A stretch of 7,660 nucleotides of DNA. Origin: JAJYTL01 sp046705265. GTDB taxonomy: Bacteria > Pseudomonadota > Alphaproteobacteria > Ferrovibrionales > Ferrovibrionaceae. The stretch spans positions 1 through 7,660 of the forward strand of contig JBJKQL010000120.1 in NCBI GenBank assembly GCA_046705265.1, in the 5' to 3' direction. Positions 1 through 6,282 of the stretch are shown piece by piece. How positions within the stretch are numbered: the first letter of the stretch is position 1; each line of letters starts with the position of its first letter. A program made the position numbers and the translations under genes. The notes below the pieces were generated by a model. It saw only the letters and a program-made list of their open reading frames with translations, had not been told where the DNA came from and ran no database searches.

Positions 1-232
1 GAATCTGCCGCCCGCTCAACTTCTTCGGACGGCCCGCGATCGCCTTCGCCTTGAGCGCGTCCCAGCCCCCCGCCCGGTACATCGCCAGCCAGCTGTAGAT
101 GCACCGGCTCGAAAAGCCCAGCGCCCGCATCACCACCTCCGGGCTTTGCCCGGACTGCACCTGCTCAACCGCCCGAATCCTGATCGCTTCCAGCGTCTTG
201 TGATCCAGCTTGCGCGCGTCTTGCCTCACCAT
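1..232 (-). CDS. IS630-family transposase, N-terminal part (runs off the left edge)
   Basis: The minus strand reads from an ATG at 232 leftward without a stop to the window edge, giving 77 residues that begin MVRQDARKLDHKTLEAIRIR. I recognise this as the N-terminal helix-turn-helix region of IS630-type transposases, which bind the terminal repeats of the element. The HTH spans roughly residues 12-62, including SPEVVMRALGFSSRCIYSWL, and is followed by the linker GGWDALKAKAIAGRPKKLSG. The catalytic DDE domain would lie beyond the window, so intactness cannot be judged. The other end of the same element is not visible. The DNA just upstream of the start (about 240-290) is AT-rich compared with the gene and probably holds the element's terminal repeat, though I could not fix its edge. 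Family assignment is from remembered similarity and is fairly secure. Confidence 0.85.
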   Translation of the reverse strand, partial: MVRQDARKLDHKTLEAIRIRAVEQVQSGQSPEVVMRALGFSSRCIYSWLAMYRAGGWDALKAKAIAGRPKKLSGRQI

Positions 233-291
233 CCAATCACTATACACTAATTCAAACACAATGTGAAGATACTTATGAACTTATTAGTAAG

Positions 292-441
292 CACCTGAAG
301 GCCGATACCGCCGGGCGCATGGCCGTGACCAGCAAAGCCAAATTCAAAGGTAACGTCATTTCATCGCTGCGCCGTTTGCAAAACGATCCCGATAAAATCC
401 GCTCCTTCTACCAAAAACCTTCCCTCAAATACGCCGCCTGA
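292..441 (+). pseudogene. 3' remnant of a second IS630-like transposase
   Basis: On the + strand a reading frame ends at the TGA at 439-441. Its last 49 residues start HLKADTAGRMAVTSKAKFKG and end IRSFYQKPSLKYAA. A basic tail with a final aromatic and AA after a conserved 'LRRLQ..P.KIRSF' stretch is what I remember from the C-terminal ends of IS630-type DDE transposases, where HLK would follow the last catalytic block. The frame stays open further upstream to at least 241, but the peptide there (YTLIQTQCEDTYELISK) does not look like transposase, so the homology seems to break near 285-292. The rest of the gene is absent. It faces away from the transposase at 1-232 and is most simply a truncated older element. 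The family call is inference; that it is an orphan 3' end is seen directly. Confidence 0.55.
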
Positions 442-698
442 TATGTTTTTATTTATGGACTGATTAATAGCTCCGCTAACGGCTGCTTTTTTGCCGGGGA
501 CATTGAGAGCCGCACTATATTGCTCGCGCTGACGTCGTCGGCCAGCGATTCGCGAATGTCCTCTTCCTCCCTGGTGTGTCCGTACAAGTCTGAGCAAAGT
601 ATAGGGGGCCGTTATCGCTGAGGAGACCTTTCGGGACGCATCCTAAGCTATTTACCTTTCTATAGGCCGGCAATGGTGCGGCCGACAAAACGTGTCAT

Positions 699-717
699 TC
701 GTTGATTGTCATAACGA
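699..717. promoter_or_regulatory. Possible LysR-type operator dyad upstream of the exporter gene
   Basis: TCGTT at 699-703 and AACGA at 713-717 are exact reverse complements separated by 9 nt, and the flanking AT dinucleotides also match. A short interrupted dyad of this spacing fits the T-N11-A pattern of LysR-type regulator sites, which often control amino acid exporters. No regulator gene is visible beside it, so the function is a guess. Confidence 0.25.
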
Positions 718-738
718 GATTTGTCGGGTACCGAGCGG

Positions 739-772
739 GGCTTTGCATCGTCTGCTTTTCATTTGCAAAGCC
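739..772. repeat. Perfect 9-bp inverted repeat in the exporter leader
   Basis: GGCTTTGCA at 739-747 and TGCAAAGCC at 764-772 are exact reverse complements with a 16-nt loop. The repeat lies 62 bp before the ATG at 835. It has no T-run, so it is not a standard terminator. It could be an operator or a leader hairpin. Confidence 0.45.
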
Positions 773-834
773 AAGGCCGCGAGGATCGATTAGTCTCTTA
801 GCGCTGCCAATCATACTTGAGGATATGCGCCGCG

Positions 835-1473
835 ATGAATGCCGAATTGTTTGGTGCGTTCTGCCTTTCCGCCACGGTGCTGATTGTGATGCCGGGGCCG
901 ATCGTAACTCTGGTCGTCGCGACCAGCCTCCGGCGAGGCACCCGTGCCGGTTTGACGGCGGTCGCGGGCTCAAGCATCGGCAACGCCCTTCTGGTGGCCG
1001 CGGGAGCAATCGGAGTGTCCGTCGTGCTCCGGCTCATGGCCGAGGCTTCCGACATCATTTCCTGGCTCGGCGCTGGTTATCTGATCTGGCTTGGCGTAAA
1101 GGCTTGGCATGCGGGTGAAAAAGCGGCCGACGGCAGGAACGAGTACTCCGGCTCCGCCTCACTGCGGCCAGCCCACGTCGACTTTTTGCGAGGATTGATG
1201 GTCGCTATCACTAACCCGAAAACAATCCTATTCTATATCGCCTTCTTTCCGCAGTTCATCGATCCCACCTTGCCCGTCAACCCTCAGATCTTAATGATGA
1301 GCGTAACAATGGTGGGGCTGGCCGCTATCTCCGACAGCGGCTACGCGCTTTTGGCTGGTCGCCTGCGCTACTGGTTCGGAATGCCGGAACGCCGGAAGCT
1401 CCAGTCCCGGATCGTCGGATCGATGTTGATTGCAACGGCGCTTGGAATGCTTTTCGCCCGCGAGCGCATTTGA
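835..1473 (+). CDS. LysE/RhtB-type amino acid exporter
   Basis: A 212-residue inner-membrane protein of the LysE/RhtB superfamily, which exports amino acids or similar small metabolites by proton exchange; the usual length is about 205-215. The family's PGP motif is at residues 20-22 within the first membrane segment (about 4-29). A glycine- and alanine-rich second segment follows (about 38-66), then a third (about 72-90). The second signature, FLRGLMVAITNPKTILFYIA with the following FFPQF, is at 117-141. The last hydrophobic segments are near 151-175 and 192-208. I chose the ATG at 835 because GAGG at 819-822 lies about 12 nt upstream; a TTG at 817 in frame would add six residues but would overlap that site. 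The gene stands alone, with no regulator beside it, so the substrate cannot be named. No truncation is seen. Confidence 0.9.
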   Translation: MNAELFGAFCLSATVLIVMPGPIVTLVVATSLRRGTRAGLTAVAGSSIGNALLVAAGAIGVSVVLRLMAEASDIISWLGAGYLIWLGVKAWHAGEKAADGRNEYSGSASLRPAHVDFLRGLMVAITNPKTILFYIAFFPQFIDPTLPVNPQILMMSVTMVGLAAISDSGYALLAGRLRYWFGMPERRKLQSRIVGSMLIATALGMLFARERI

Positions 1474-1978
1474 AAATCATGAGTTGCCAACCCATGACGG
1501 TCAGCAAGATTCGATCGAGCGATCTGAGGCTTGGGCGCTCAACGGCACGCGCTTCTGGTGTAGTCGCTCCGATTCCCGACGTCCGCCGAATAGGGGCCAA
1601 TGAGGAATGCGACCGGTAGGGGACCTTTTGGTCGACAAACACATCGTCGACGATTTTCTTATTCTGGACGCCACGGATTCCCGCCGAATAAAGAGGCGTC
1701 ATTCGCCTTTGGGCGTGCAGATTGGCTTAATCTTCGTTTCCGCCAGAACATTCTCCGCGAAACGCAGTCCGTCATTGCCCTTCATCGTCAAAAGTGCGTC
1801 AGAGCCACGATTGCGCGCCGAATTACAGATGACGACGGAAAACCACCTCGTCTCCAACACAAGATCAGGAGGTTCCCTCCGTAAGCAGATATCGGTCGCT
1901 GCCCAAATCTGCGCCCAAGGCAGCCCAGGCGTCGCTGACGCTCGCCACAAAAGGGACGCCTAATGAATTAGGAAATCC
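1474..1978. other. Intergenic region, no convincing gene
   Basis: About 505 bp between the stops of two convergent genes. Short open frames exist on both strands (for example 1607-1963 + and 1950-1699 -), but the first shows no recognisable protein pattern and the second would need a TTG start with no ribosome binding site. The region may be decayed coding DNA. At its right end are a short hairpin (GCGTC at 1929-1933 with GACGC at 1937-1941) and a palindrome at 1959-1972, just past the nuclease gene stop. Confidence 0.5.
1959..1972. terminator. Palindrome just after the nuclease gene, weak terminator candidate
   Basis: CCTAAT and ATTAGG flank a 2-nt centre at 1959-1972, starting 6 nt after the minus-strand stop of the nuclease gene (1979). 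On the transcript it would form a short AU-rich hairpin without a proper U-tract. It is a perfect palindrome in the right place, but termination activity is doubtful. Confidence 0.25.
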
Positions 1979-3157
1979 TCAGTCTCCTTCACGCAGTGCC
2001 TCTGAGACTGTTGAAAAAATTTCTGTTGCATCGGCGGCAACGGCATCAACAACCTTTTTGACCTTGCTCTTAATTTCCGACTCGTCTTCGCTCGAAACGT
2101 CAGGCGCAACAAACCTCATCCTCTTCAAATAGAAGACAGACCATTTTTTGCCCTCCGGCTTACGATATGAGCCGAGTGCCTTCGCGGCAGTCAGGATTGC
2201 TTCGCGGACTTTTTCGTTGCCGGGTGCAATCACTGCCTTCGCCACGGCCTTTTGACCAGACCAAAAATAGTCAATCTCGAACAAGAATACCTCCTTATCA
2301 GGCCAGCCTTGGCCCCCCCGTGGGAGTAGCTCTGCTAGCCTCTTAGAGGTAAACCTGACATATCCTTTGTTCCGAGAGCCGATCTCAAAACCGCGTGATC
2401 TTAACTCGGCCTCGAAATAGGGGTAGAGCACGCTTGCCGGATCAGGACGATTTTCGAACACGAAATCAAGAGCTGGCTTGTGAGCCCTATATATCTTTGC
2501 GGCCAATTCGTTGAGTTTGTCATTCATAAGAAGCTCGCGTTTGATGGTTGTGAGATAGTCCGTGAGGTAGAACACCATCTTGTCGCTTATTGACTCGCGA
2601 TACAGGGTAAGTACGTTTTCAATGATTCCAGCGATCTGCGAATATGAGTAATTGATGTAAACGGCTCGGTCTTCCGCTTCGGCGGCATCAGTGCCGAACG
2701 GTGTTAGATAGACGAAGTGCCTTCTCTTCGTACCAAACTCCCGATCGACGATGTCTTTGTATCGCCTGAGCTGACTTGTGTGCTCCGAGGAATCAACCTT
2801 GTTTTCCACCGCAATGACGTCGCCTAGCAAATTGATTAGGATGTCGATGTTTCTCCATTCTCGGCGTATTTCAATTTGACGGAAGTCCATTAAATCCGCA
2901 TCAAAGAGCGTACGATTCTGAGTTCGACTATCCGCGAAAATATCGCGGAGAAATTTCCGTAGGAAGATTTCACCAACTCCGTGGGTTTCGCGCGGGTCAA
3001 GGAGGAAGGCAAAGAAGTTCGAATGCCGGAGTTCGTGGCGCTCAATCGCCAAGGCGCGAAAAATGTTAGGCTCACGCATCGTAAGCTCGAGCATTTCAAA
3101 ATCGGGATTGGTTATCGCGGCCTCCAGGCCCCTTTCGATGTCTGCGTCGTCGGGCAT
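1979..3157 (-). CDS. PD-(D/E)XK nuclease-family protein (PDDEXK_4-like)
   Basis: A 392-residue soluble protein that I place in the PD-(D/E)XK nuclease superfamily, PDDEXK_4 type (PF14281). After a short lead, residues 39-58 carry the family's N-terminal pattern (ERHELRHSNFFAFLLDP, then HG). The catalytic core follows: NIDILI with D105, then VIAVENKV with E118 and K120, the E-x-K pair, then QLRRY with Q129 and Y133. D105, E118 and K120 would bind metal, so the site looks intact. The C-terminal half (about 200-392) is not recognised and may give specificity. An in-frame ATG at 3289 would add 44 residues of low-complexity sequence. I prefer 3157 because GGA lies about 7 nt upstream and the only decent promoter overlaps the longer start. 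It follows a three-gene operon on the same strand after a 305-bp gap. Substrate is unknown; a role in defence is inference from family and context. Confidence 0.85.
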   Translation of the reverse strand: MPDDADIERGLEAAITNPDFEMLELTMREPNIFRALAIERHELRHSNFFAFLLDPRETHGVGEIFLRKFLRDIFADSRTQNRTLFDADLMDFRQIEIRREWRNIDILINLLGDVIAVENKVDSSEHTSQLRRYKDIVDREFGTKRRHFVYLTPFGTDAAEAEDRAVYINYSYSQIAGIIENVLTLYRESISDKMVFYLTDYLTTIKRELLMNDKLNELAAKIYRAHKPALDFVFENRPDPASVLYPYFEAELRSRGFEIGSRNKGYVRFTSKRLAELLPRGGQGWPDKEVFLFEIDYFWSGQKAVAKAVIAPGNEKVREAILTAAKALGSYRKPEGKKWSVFYLKRMRFVAPDVSSEDESEIKSKVKKVVDAVAADATEIFSTVSEALREGD

Positions 3158-3462
3158 GCTTTTATCCGCCCCACCCGGAAAGAATGTACTAAGGGTAACA
3201 TTACGGTCAGAGCTACCACAAGCGCGGTTGAAACTGCGATGAGTCGCGGAAATAGCGGCGTTATCTCCCTTATTTGCCGCATTAGGCATTCAGATTTGTT
3301 CTTTCAATGCGGACCTTTTAAAGCCCGTCAATCAATGACCTTTAAGGGCGAACAGTGCCGTTCCGGAGCTGTCTTCCGCGCCGCAATGAGGTTTGCGATT
3401 GACTGGGCCTCCAACGGCTCGTTTCTCCCTCGTCTTGCCATGAGCGTGACCGAAGCATAGTG
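3158..3462. other. Gap between the operon and the nuclease gene
   Basis: About 305 bp without a convincing gene. It includes a possible N-terminal extension of the nuclease frame (up to 3289), the candidate promoter and inverted repeat at 3277-3312, and a short dyad, GTCA...TGAC, near 3327-3339. A + strand open frame across 2981-3460 is the antisense of the nuclease start and is not a gene. No terminator hairpin was found after the stop at 3463, so read-through from the operon into the nuclease gene is possible. Confidence 0.45.
3277..3312 (-). promoter_or_regulatory. Candidate promoter within an inverted repeat, upstream of the nuclease gene
   Basis: CCGCATT at 3277-3283 and AATGCGG at 3306-3312 are perfect reverse complements, 22 nt apart. 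Read on the minus strand, TTGAAA (3307-3302, five of six matches to the -35 consensus) is followed after 17 nt by TAATGC (3284-3279, a poor -10). The repeat arms overlap both boxes, which is where a repressor dimer would sit. A start of transcription here would exclude the ATG at 3289 and supports the ATG at 3157. The weak -10 keeps this tentative. Confidence 0.3.
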
Positions 3463-4302
3463 TTAGTCGCACATCAACGGCTGCACCGGATCGGCTGGAA
3501 GGCTAATGTAATCCGCATTCCACCGCTTCAGTCTCAGGGACATCGCGTACGTCAAGGCCTCGTCCGCGATGGGTTCGCATTCGACCAGCTCAATTTCTCG
3601 CCAGCTCTTTGCCTGCTCATCAAAACAGCGATCGCGGAAGATCCTATCAATCTGCTGCGCTGCCGCAGTGGCCGCATCCTCTGCGGTTTGTGGATTGAGA
3701 TCGGTACTATAGAGCAGGTCGATCGAAAGCGTGAAGGGGTCATCCGCGCCTTGGTGTTCGCGCTCCACGCCTTCATCGACATCAAAAAAGACGGCGACGA
3801 TATGCCTTCCGAGAGGTTCAAGGATCTTCGCCATCCGTCGAGCGAGACCCGTCTCCTTCAGGCGTCTGTCGAACTCATCTGGGAAGGCGGAACGGCGATA
3901 ACGCGCCGCAAGCCAAAACTGGAGTGTATTTCGCTCTGTGGGGCCGATGACAATCTCAGCGCTGGGCACATGCTCCGCAAGGGATCCCTTCGAAATCGCT
4001 TTTCGCGCGGTGGCAATGAATTCGAGATAAATTGGTGTTCCGTGCTCAGTCGCGGGCAGGTGGAGTCGCCTCGGATTTTTCCCGTGTGTGAAATTACCGT
4101 CTGCTTCCTCAATTCGGCGACCGATTATCACTTCTACCAAGGGCTCGACGCTCGGCGTCTGAGCCAGATCGCAATCGTGGGTAATCACGATTGCGAAAGA
4201 GTCGCTCGGATCGACGTTAGGGACAAGCTGCAGGGCATTCACTGCTTCGGTGGTCAGAATATGCCCTTGCCGCCAGGGGGTGCGCCGATCCCATTCTGCC
4301 AT
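3463..4302 (-). CDS. Uncharacterised protein with a THDCDLA motif
   Basis: A 279-residue soluble protein that I cannot assign to a named family. The N-terminus has RQGHILT (11-17), then a hydrophobic strand running into THDCDLA (41-47), and later FTHGKNPRRLHLP (71-83). A QG-(D/H) box followed by a hydrophobic strand ending in a histidine/serine-x-Cys-Asp motif recurs, as I remember, in uncharacterised proteins of mobile regions. H42, D43, C44, H73 and H81 are candidate catalytic or metal-binding residues, but this is inference. The middle (about 125-165) is basic, and a strand IVAVFFDVDE is at 168-177. No signal peptide or membrane segment is seen. It is third in the operon, starting 6 nt after the stop of the HTH gene. 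No strong Shine-Dalgarno lies close to its ATG, which suggests translational coupling. The length looks complete. Confidence 0.8.
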   Translation of the reverse strand: MAEWDRRTPWRQGHILTTEAVNALQLVPNVDPSDSFAIVITHDCDLAQTPSVEPLVEVIIGRRIEEADGNFTHGKNPRRLHLPATEHGTPIYLEFIATARKAISKGSLAEHVPSAEIVIGPTERNTLQFWLAARYRRSAFPDEFDRRLKETGLARRMAKILEPLGRHIVAVFFDVDEGVEREHQGADDPFTLSIDLLYSTDLNPQTAEDAATAAAQQIDRIFRDRCFDEQAKSWREIELVECEPIADEALTYAMSLRLKRWNADYISLPADPVQPLMCD

Positions 4303-4308
4303 GCGCGC

Positions 4309-4932
4309 TTAGCCATTCTCATCAAGAGCGGGGGCACCGAGGTCACTAAATTCTTCACGCGTCGGCCGTGGGCGAGCGGACAGCCGCGCTTTGCGCCTCT
4401 CGCGCTGAAGAAGTTCACGCCGCACAATCTCGATCAGCTCTTGCGCCGCGACTTCCGGAGATCCGCCACTTCGAACTACTTCGAGGAAATTTTTTCCGCC
4501 GCTGATCGGTCTACGCATAACCTGAGCTGTCGCCTGAAGCCCTTCTCGGGCGAACACATCTGCTGCCCGAGCAAGAGCTCCTATCCGTGCGACATTCTCC
4601 GCAGAAATCGGCCGGCCCGCCTGCCAATCATAAATCGCTTGGCGGGAAACGCCCAATGACCGAGCAAGATCGGTCACATTCGGCTGCAGAACCGTGCGGA
4701 TACGTTGAAGGTTTTCAGCCGGAGTCGCCACCCTCGCCGTTCCTGCGTGTTCATGCAGTGGATCACTCGCGACGAACGCATACCCTCTGCTTCCGCGCGT
4801 CTTCAGATACTCAACTGTAGCGGCTCCACCTGTGCCAACTTGGAGGCCGAAAACGGGAAGGGACGCGATAAATGCGAGCACGACAGGCATTCGCGATCGA
4901 GAAGCCTCAAATGCAAGACTTGTGGTGCTCAT
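4309..4932 (-). CDS. Helix-turn-helix protein with an N-terminal hydrophobic segment
   Basis: A 207-residue protein, second in the operon. Residues about 15-31 (MPVVLAFIASLPVFGLQ) form a single hydrophobic stretch long enough to cross a membrane once. It is followed by a glycine-rich linker and a region of about 40 residues with no clear fold. Residues 73-125 form a helix-turn-helix of the XRE or DNA-binding transposase-repressor kind, with VTDLARSLGVSRQAIYDWQ (86-104) as the core, so DNA binding is likely. The C-terminal part (about 155-185) is a charged helix and the end is basic, then acidic. The start is supported by GGGAG 6 nt upstream, inside the end of the previous gene, from which it is separated by only 3 nt. 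It may autoregulate the operon or couple an envelope signal to it; both are inference. If the hydrophobic part is not membrane-inserted, it is an ordinary small regulator. Confidence 0.8.
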   Translation of the reverse strand: MSTTSLAFEASRSRMPVVLAFIASLPVFGLQVGTGGAATVEYLKTRGSRGYAFVASDPLHEHAGTARVATPAENLQRIRTVLQPNVTDLARSLGVSRQAIYDWQAGRPISAENVARIGALARAADVFAREGLQATAQVMRRPISGGKNFLEVVRSGGSPEVAAQELIEIVRRELLQRERRKARLSARPRPTREEFSDLGAPALDENG

Positions 4933-4935
4933 CCT

Positions 4936-5727
4936 TCACTCCCAGACTTTGACGGCATTTGGCGTTACGGTCGCACGGAACGCCTTGCCAATTTCGTCGT
5001 GGATGGCCTCGAGCCGATTGCTGATTCGCTCCAGTTCGAAAGGTTCGCGACCCTCAAAGGACCCATCGGTATCAAGAACAGCATGGTACCCTCGCAAAAC
5101 TTGGAAGCGCTTCGCCATGATGAGGATATTGGGGAGAAGATCGGGTGGAAAGCCAACGTCTCCGTCTTGAATAATTACGCGGGCGAGCACGCTGATGTCC
5201 GCGGCCCGTAACTTAGTCTCGGCAAACGAGTAAATGACACTCCCATCTAGCCTTTCTGTCAGTCCAAGCAGAGATGGGCTCAAATAATCGGCAAGCGTTT
5301 CACTCGCTTTCGGGAATACGGCGTCCAAGTACCGAAATCCGATACGGTCCGTGTAACTGAGTTCGACGGCATCATGGACGGCCTTCAGCCCCATTCGAAA
5401 CTGAGTGGAGAACGAATCGAATACGTCATACTCCGTTGTCTGGAATGACAGGGCTCCCTGATCAAGGACGAATCCTGCCGTGCGATCCATGTTGCAAAAG
5501 GTATAGCGGGTCGTCTGGGACATTGGCACTTGGGGAGTGCCTCCCTCAGTGGGAGCCGCGAGATTGAGGTTCACCGTAGCAAGGGCACCCTTCTGAACAT
5601 CCGGGAAGCCATGTTTCCTGAGCTGCTCCTGAATTTGGGGAGCATAGGAATCCAATGCCAGAATGGGATTGAAGCGCGCCTGCATGATGGCAAAGTAGAC
5701 TGGCGCTTGCGTCATTCTCCGGCTCAT
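4936..5727 (-). CDS. TIGR04255-family protein
   Basis: A 263-residue protein, first gene of the operon, which I recognise as the sporadically distributed TIGR04255 family. Supporting blocks are APVYFAIMQARFNPI (8-22) with the following QEQLRKHGFPD (33-43), FVLDQGALSFQTTEYDVFDS (86-105), the hallmark RIGFRYLDAVFP (128-139), and a C-terminal helix with HDEIGKAFRATVT (243-255) ending in a W just before the stop. The length is normal for the family. No membrane segment or signal is seen, so it should be cytoplasmic. The biochemical function of the family is, to my knowledge, not established, and no catalytic motif stands out. The start is firm: AGGAGG at 5735-5740 lies 8 nt before the ATG. The stop is 3 nt before the next gene, so the two are translated from one message. 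A patchy distribution fits carriage on mobile islands. Confidence 0.85.
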   Translation of the reverse strand: MSRRMTQAPVYFAIMQARFNPILALDSYAPQIQEQLRKHGFPDVQKGALATVNLNLAAPTEGGTPQVPMSQTTRYTFCNMDRTAGFVLDQGALSFQTTEYDVFDSFSTQFRMGLKAVHDAVELSYTDRIGFRYLDAVFPKASETLADYLSPSLLGLTERLDGSVIYSFAETKLRAADISVLARVIIQDGDVGFPPDLLPNILIMAKRFQVLRGYHAVLDTDGSFEGREPFELERISNRLEAIHDEIGKAFRATVTPNAVKVWE

Positions 5728-5741
5728 GGCGGCAACCTCCT

Positions 5742-5789
5742 GCTTGACATATGACTTGGCACTTTACAGTCAGCTTGACAAGTAGACAA
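5742..5789 (-). promoter_or_regulatory. Candidate operon promoter with a repeated octamer
   Basis: On the minus strand TTGTCT (5789-5784) and TAAAGT (5766-5761) are separated by 17 nt, each matching four of six consensus positions, and lie about 35 bp upstream of the ATG at 5727. The + strand octamer GCTTGACA occurs twice, at 5742-5749 and 5773-5780, 31 bp apart start to start, or about three helical turns. One copy is in the promoter spacer and one in the early transcribed region. The second copy is within the near-palindrome CTTGACAAG (5774-5782). This arrangement suits binding by a regulator, possibly the operon's own HTH protein; that link is inference. Confidence 0.4.
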
Positions 5790-5973
5790 TCGGAACGAAA
5801 CGGCTGCCAGGGTGGCTAAGAGCGAAAACCTGAGAGTCGCCGCAGTAGCGACTTCCGAAAGGAAATGCTACTATTACGCCATAGATATTTCCACGACTAC
5901 AGCTTGTAGTTGCAGTTGGGGCTACAGAACGTTTCCGGATGATGTTGAGGGTAGGATCCGTGTCATCCAGTGA

Positions 5974-6144
5974 CTTGCCGACATTGCGGAACAAGAACCC
6001 TATTTACTCGACGTCGACGAACTCAAGAAACAGTTGGCGACACTGAAGAAGTGGGGTGATCGCGATGCCGCGGCCCTTCTCCGTAAGGCAATCAAGCATA
6101 TGAAGAATATTAAGCGCGTTACGCGCTATAAATATGGGATTTAG
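5974..6144 (+). pseudogene. Orphan 3' coding remnant, 56 codons, preceded by an in-frame TGA
   Basis: The + strand frame ending at the TAG at 6142-6144 encodes LADIAEQEPYLLDVDELKKQ, then a lysine-rich helical tail that includes WGDRDAAALLRKAI and ends KRVTRYKYGI. The composition and helix periodicity look like a real protein C-terminus. It has no ATG, no ribosome binding site and is closed upstream by a TGA at 5971-5973. The same frame is open again from 5779 to 5970, reading RTFPDDVEGRIRVIQ just before the TGA, so one nonsense change (for example CGA to TGA) could have split a small gene of about 110 codons. The far upstream part is less protein-like. I do not recognise the family. The last codons contain a perfect hairpin, AGCGCG/CGCGCT, at 6113-6127. 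Confidence 0.45.
6113..6127. repeat. Perfect GC-rich hairpin at the end of the coding remnant
   Basis: AGCGCG (6113-6118), TTA, CGCGCT (6122-6127) form a 6-bp stem with a 3-nt loop. A second shorter GC repeat (CGCG, GAAG, CGCG) follows around 6145-6156. There is no T-run, so termination is not supported. The cluster may simply be an extragenic palindrome. Confidence 0.4.
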
Positions 6145-6282
6145 CGCGGAAGCGCGATTTGACTATGTCCAAATCAGTTCGGAACGCAATCCTGATCTAT
6201 AAATTGGAAGTTTCCGACGAATGCCGGCTTGGTACAGGGAAGGGGAGAAAATGAGCGGCGACCATGGTACCCAAATCAGCCC

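Larger units (their letters stand above)
442..834. other. Intergenic region, no gene; two inverted repeats
   Basis: About 390 bp between the transposase remnant and the LysE-type gene. I see no convincing coding region on either strand. It contains an imperfect dyad at 699-717 (TCGTT, 9 nt, AACGA) and a perfect 9-bp inverted repeat at 739-772, both listed separately. The stretch from about 442 to 600 could still belong to the end of the truncated element, but no clear terminal repeat was found. Confidence 0.5.

Noticed and set aside
361..597. Minus-strand open frame of 78 codons across the transposase remnant
   Set aside because: It overlaps the transposase tail in antisense and its sequence is basic and low in complexity.
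1699..1950. Minus-strand open frame of 83 codons just after the nuclease gene
   Set aside because: It needs a TTG start with no ribosome binding site and follows a palindrome after the nuclease stop. No family was recognised.
1607..1963. Plus-strand open frame of 118 codons between convergent genes
   Set aside because: There is no recognisable protein pattern, and an overlapping frame of similar quality starts 7 nt earlier. It is not strong enough to call a gene.
3460..4659. Plus-strand open frame of 399 codons
   Set aside because: It lies opposite the THDCDLA gene and the HTH gene, has no recognisable motif and no supported start, while the minus-strand genes form a tight operon.
5770..5994. 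Minus-strand open frame of 74 codons upstream of the operon
   Set aside because: It starts with TTG without a ribosome binding site and runs through the candidate operon promoter. The opposite strand holds a more protein-like frame.
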